Shown: one piece after another, positions 63,320 to 64,000 of the stretch
Numbering within the stretch: position 1 is the first letter of the stretch
How the letters are laid out: each line of letters opens with the position of its first letter
Origin: Notamacropus eugenii
Taxonomy: Eukaryota > Chordata > Mammalia > Diprotodontia > Macropodidae
DNA: 64,000 bases
NCBI RefSeq assembly: GCF_028372415.1
Contig: NC_092876.1
Coordinates: 56,721,256-56,785,255, forward strand
Reading direction: 5' to 3'
Notes under the pieces: model-generated
Told to the model about the DNA's origin: nothing
Database searches by the model: none
What the model saw: only the letters and a program-made list of their open reading frames with translations
Translations under genes and position numbers: made by a program

Positions 63320-64000
63320 TCAAGGGGCTTCAGTAGATTTTTGTGTCTGTTCCTTTAAATTGGGCTGTTGCTGAGGAGGCAGCATAGCAATTTGGCTTGA
63401 AGTCAGTTGGAACGCTTGCATAATCAAAGCAGCCTTTTCATGATCCTGCAAAGTAACCTGGTTCTGTCTAGGACTAAATCCCCCAGGCTGACCTCTGCCT
63501 TGCACATCAGATCCCTGCATGCCTGGGACCTGCCTGGGACCCTGCGGGTGACCTTCTCCCATGTGGATTGACCGAGGTCCCTGGAGTCCTCCAGGCATTG
63601 GGCCGCTGGGGCCAGGGCCTCTTGTTTCCTTTGCTTTTGCATCCATGTCCCTAGCCTCCACGACCTTTGATTCTGAACTCCAGGTCTCCATCCTCTTGGC
63701 TTCCATTGCTCTGACATCCATTCCTTGGGCCTCCAGGGCTATGGACTCCATAGCTCAGATCTCCATCCCTTTCAGATCTCTTCCTCCTCTTCCATCCATG
63801 GGTGGACTCCTTTGATCCAGCATGGGTCCTCTGGGCTTTCCCATTAGAAACTGAGGCTCTCCCAGCGGCCCTCCCCTCATCTTGTGAGAAGGGCCACGAC
63901 TGTCATAGTCAGGGACGTGGTACATGGCAGGACCCTGATGGGGTGGCCCCAGGTAACTTCTGGGTTCTACTTCTCCAATGACTGAGAGCACAGTTCCCCT
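63320..64000 (-). pseudogene. CSTF2: CSTF2 (CstF-64) processed pseudogene, C-terminal part
   Basis: Minus-strand retrocopy of the cleavage stimulation factor RNA-binding subunit, continuing past the window edge. Read from the edge: VLSVIGEVEPRSYLGPPHQG, then PMDGRGGRD, about ten pentapeptides of the MEARA/G repeat (MESIA, LEAQG, MDVRA, MEAKR, VEARD...), GGFSPRQNQVT, QDHEKAALIMQ, QIAMLPP and the end KEQTQKSTEAP. The C-terminal helical domain that binds Pcf11 partners is therefore represented. No frameshift is seen across about 220 codons, but an in-frame TGA (63757-63755) falls at the start of the pentapeptide block, and three codons are missing before LKEQ. The parent could equally be CSTF2T, which has the same C-terminal layout; no introns are seen either way. 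Most likely dead. Confidence 0.92.

Overview
This window looks like non-coding nuclear DNA of a mammal, almost certainly a marsupial. Three repeat types point there: CORE-SINEs carrying RTE-derived tails, a Mar1-like SINE whose tail matches RTE LINE 3' ends lying in the same window, and an ORF1-bearing half-L1 of the kind common in marsupial genomes. Old MIR and L2 copies are dense throughout. The species cannot be fixed from the sequence alone. Family names come from recognition, not from a repeat-library search, and most repeat ends are accurate only to about 10-20 bases. Ends backed by a target-site duplication (TSD) are exact.

I find no intact protein-coding gene and no functional RNA gene. 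The only host protein sequences are two dead retrocopies on the minus strand: a full-length FKBP1A (FKBP12) processed pseudogene at 17728-19249, and the C-terminal part of a CSTF2 (CstF-64) retrocopy at 63320-64000 that runs off the right edge. All other open frames lie in LINE remnants, SINEs, simple repeats or a 33-bp minisatellite.

Layout. 0-10.2 kb: SINEs, L2, three L1 pieces, two small hAT elements and two solo LTRs in opposite orientation. 11-12.8 kb: a quiet block with no recognised repeat. 13-24 kb: MIR/L2 debris, a SINE-MITE-FKBP1A nest, and a long TATG/CATA microsatellite. 24-29.8 kb: L1 copies on the minus strand with later insertions, then a 33-bp array. 31-33.7 kb: an L2 broken by a SINE, an LTR and a 404-bp DNA transposon. 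34-50 kb: MIR/L2 debris with two more 33-bp arrays, an L1 inside an L2, and a 107-bp hAT MITE. 50-56.5 kb: an RTE-like LINE C-terminus, a long L2 hit twice by SINEs, and a 612-bp hAT element. 56.5-62.8 kb: a near full-length half-L1, further pieces of the same family, and a CTCF-like site. 62.8-64 kb: CSTF2 retrocopy.

The main points of interest are structural. They are a dispersed 33-bp minisatellite that appears to grow out of SINE tails and shows higher-order repeats, a hAT family present as copies down to a 17-bp relic between perfect 8-bp TSDs, and several datable nested insertions. I see no sign of a new functional system.
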